Shown here: positions 5,701-5,735 of the stretch, piece by piece | How the letters are laid out: each line of letters starts with the position of its first letter | How positions within the stretch are numbered: the stretch's first letter is position 1 | Translations under genes and position numbers: made by a program | Source of the DNA: CABHOJ01 sp965649545 | GTDB lineage: Bacteria > Pseudomonadota > Gammaproteobacteria > Burkholderiales > Methylophilaceae | Assembly: GCA_965649545.1 (NCBI GenBank) | Contig: CBFGLF010000112.1 | Coordinates: 1-5,735 of the forward strand | DNA length: 5,735 nt | Reading direction: 5' to 3' | Notes under the pieces: model-generated | What the model saw: only the letters and a program-made list of their open reading frames with translations | Database searches by the model: none | Told to the model about the DNA's origin: nothing

Positions 5701-5735
5701 GTTGGGTTCGCTCACGCCAGAATGGCGTCAGATCT

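Noticed and set aside
5714..5728. Small hairpin ACGCCA-GAA-TGGCGT
   Set aside because: A 6-bp stem with no U-tract on either side, overlapping the probable end of a reverse reading frame; likely incidental.

Overview
The window looks like a chromosomal segment from a Gram-negative proteobacterium. By eye it is GC-rich with moderate GC bias at third codon positions. Three proteins carry signal peptides for export, and the gene set (CHASE2 sensor, periplasmic SH3 protein, periplasmic M48 protease, HPP membrane protein, PhoA-type phosphatase) fits a betaproteobacterium best. That taxonomic guess is an inference; no rRNA or other marker is present.

Left half (47-3166, + strand): a tight three-gene operon. 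A CHASE2-domain membrane protein (47-1762) is followed 4 bp later by a small exported SH3b-domain protein (1767-2270), whose stop overlaps the start of an exported M48 zinc metalloprotease (2267-3166) in an ATGA junction. All three place their recognisable domains in the periplasm, so the operon reads as an envelope sensing and proteolysis module. The CHASE2 protein lacks the usual cyclase or kinase output domain and ends in a cytoplasmic region of about 160 residues that I cannot assign.

Middle (3156-3875 or up to 3977, - strand): an HPP-family inner-membrane protein, convergent with the protease gene and overlapping its 3' end by 11 bp. Its start is uncertain; a perfect TATAAT box favours the start at 3875.

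Right half (4079-5653, + strand): a PhoA-family alkaline phosphatase with every expected metal ligand and the catalytic Ser and Arg. Upstream lies a candidate Pho box (3996-4013) with a possible -10 about 10-12 bp downstream. This suggests induction by phosphate starvation and makes the TTG at 4079, which has a good ribosome binding site, a better start than the ATG at 4037. After the gene is a strong hairpin (5663-5700). Its best U-tract lies on the reverse strand, and a reverse frame entering from the right edge stops at 5712-5714, so a convergent gene probably lies just outside the window.

I see no tRNA, rRNA, insertion sequence, CRISPR array or long repeat. The least explained part is the CHASE2-SH3-M48 operon, especially the orphan C-terminal region of the CHASE2 protein.
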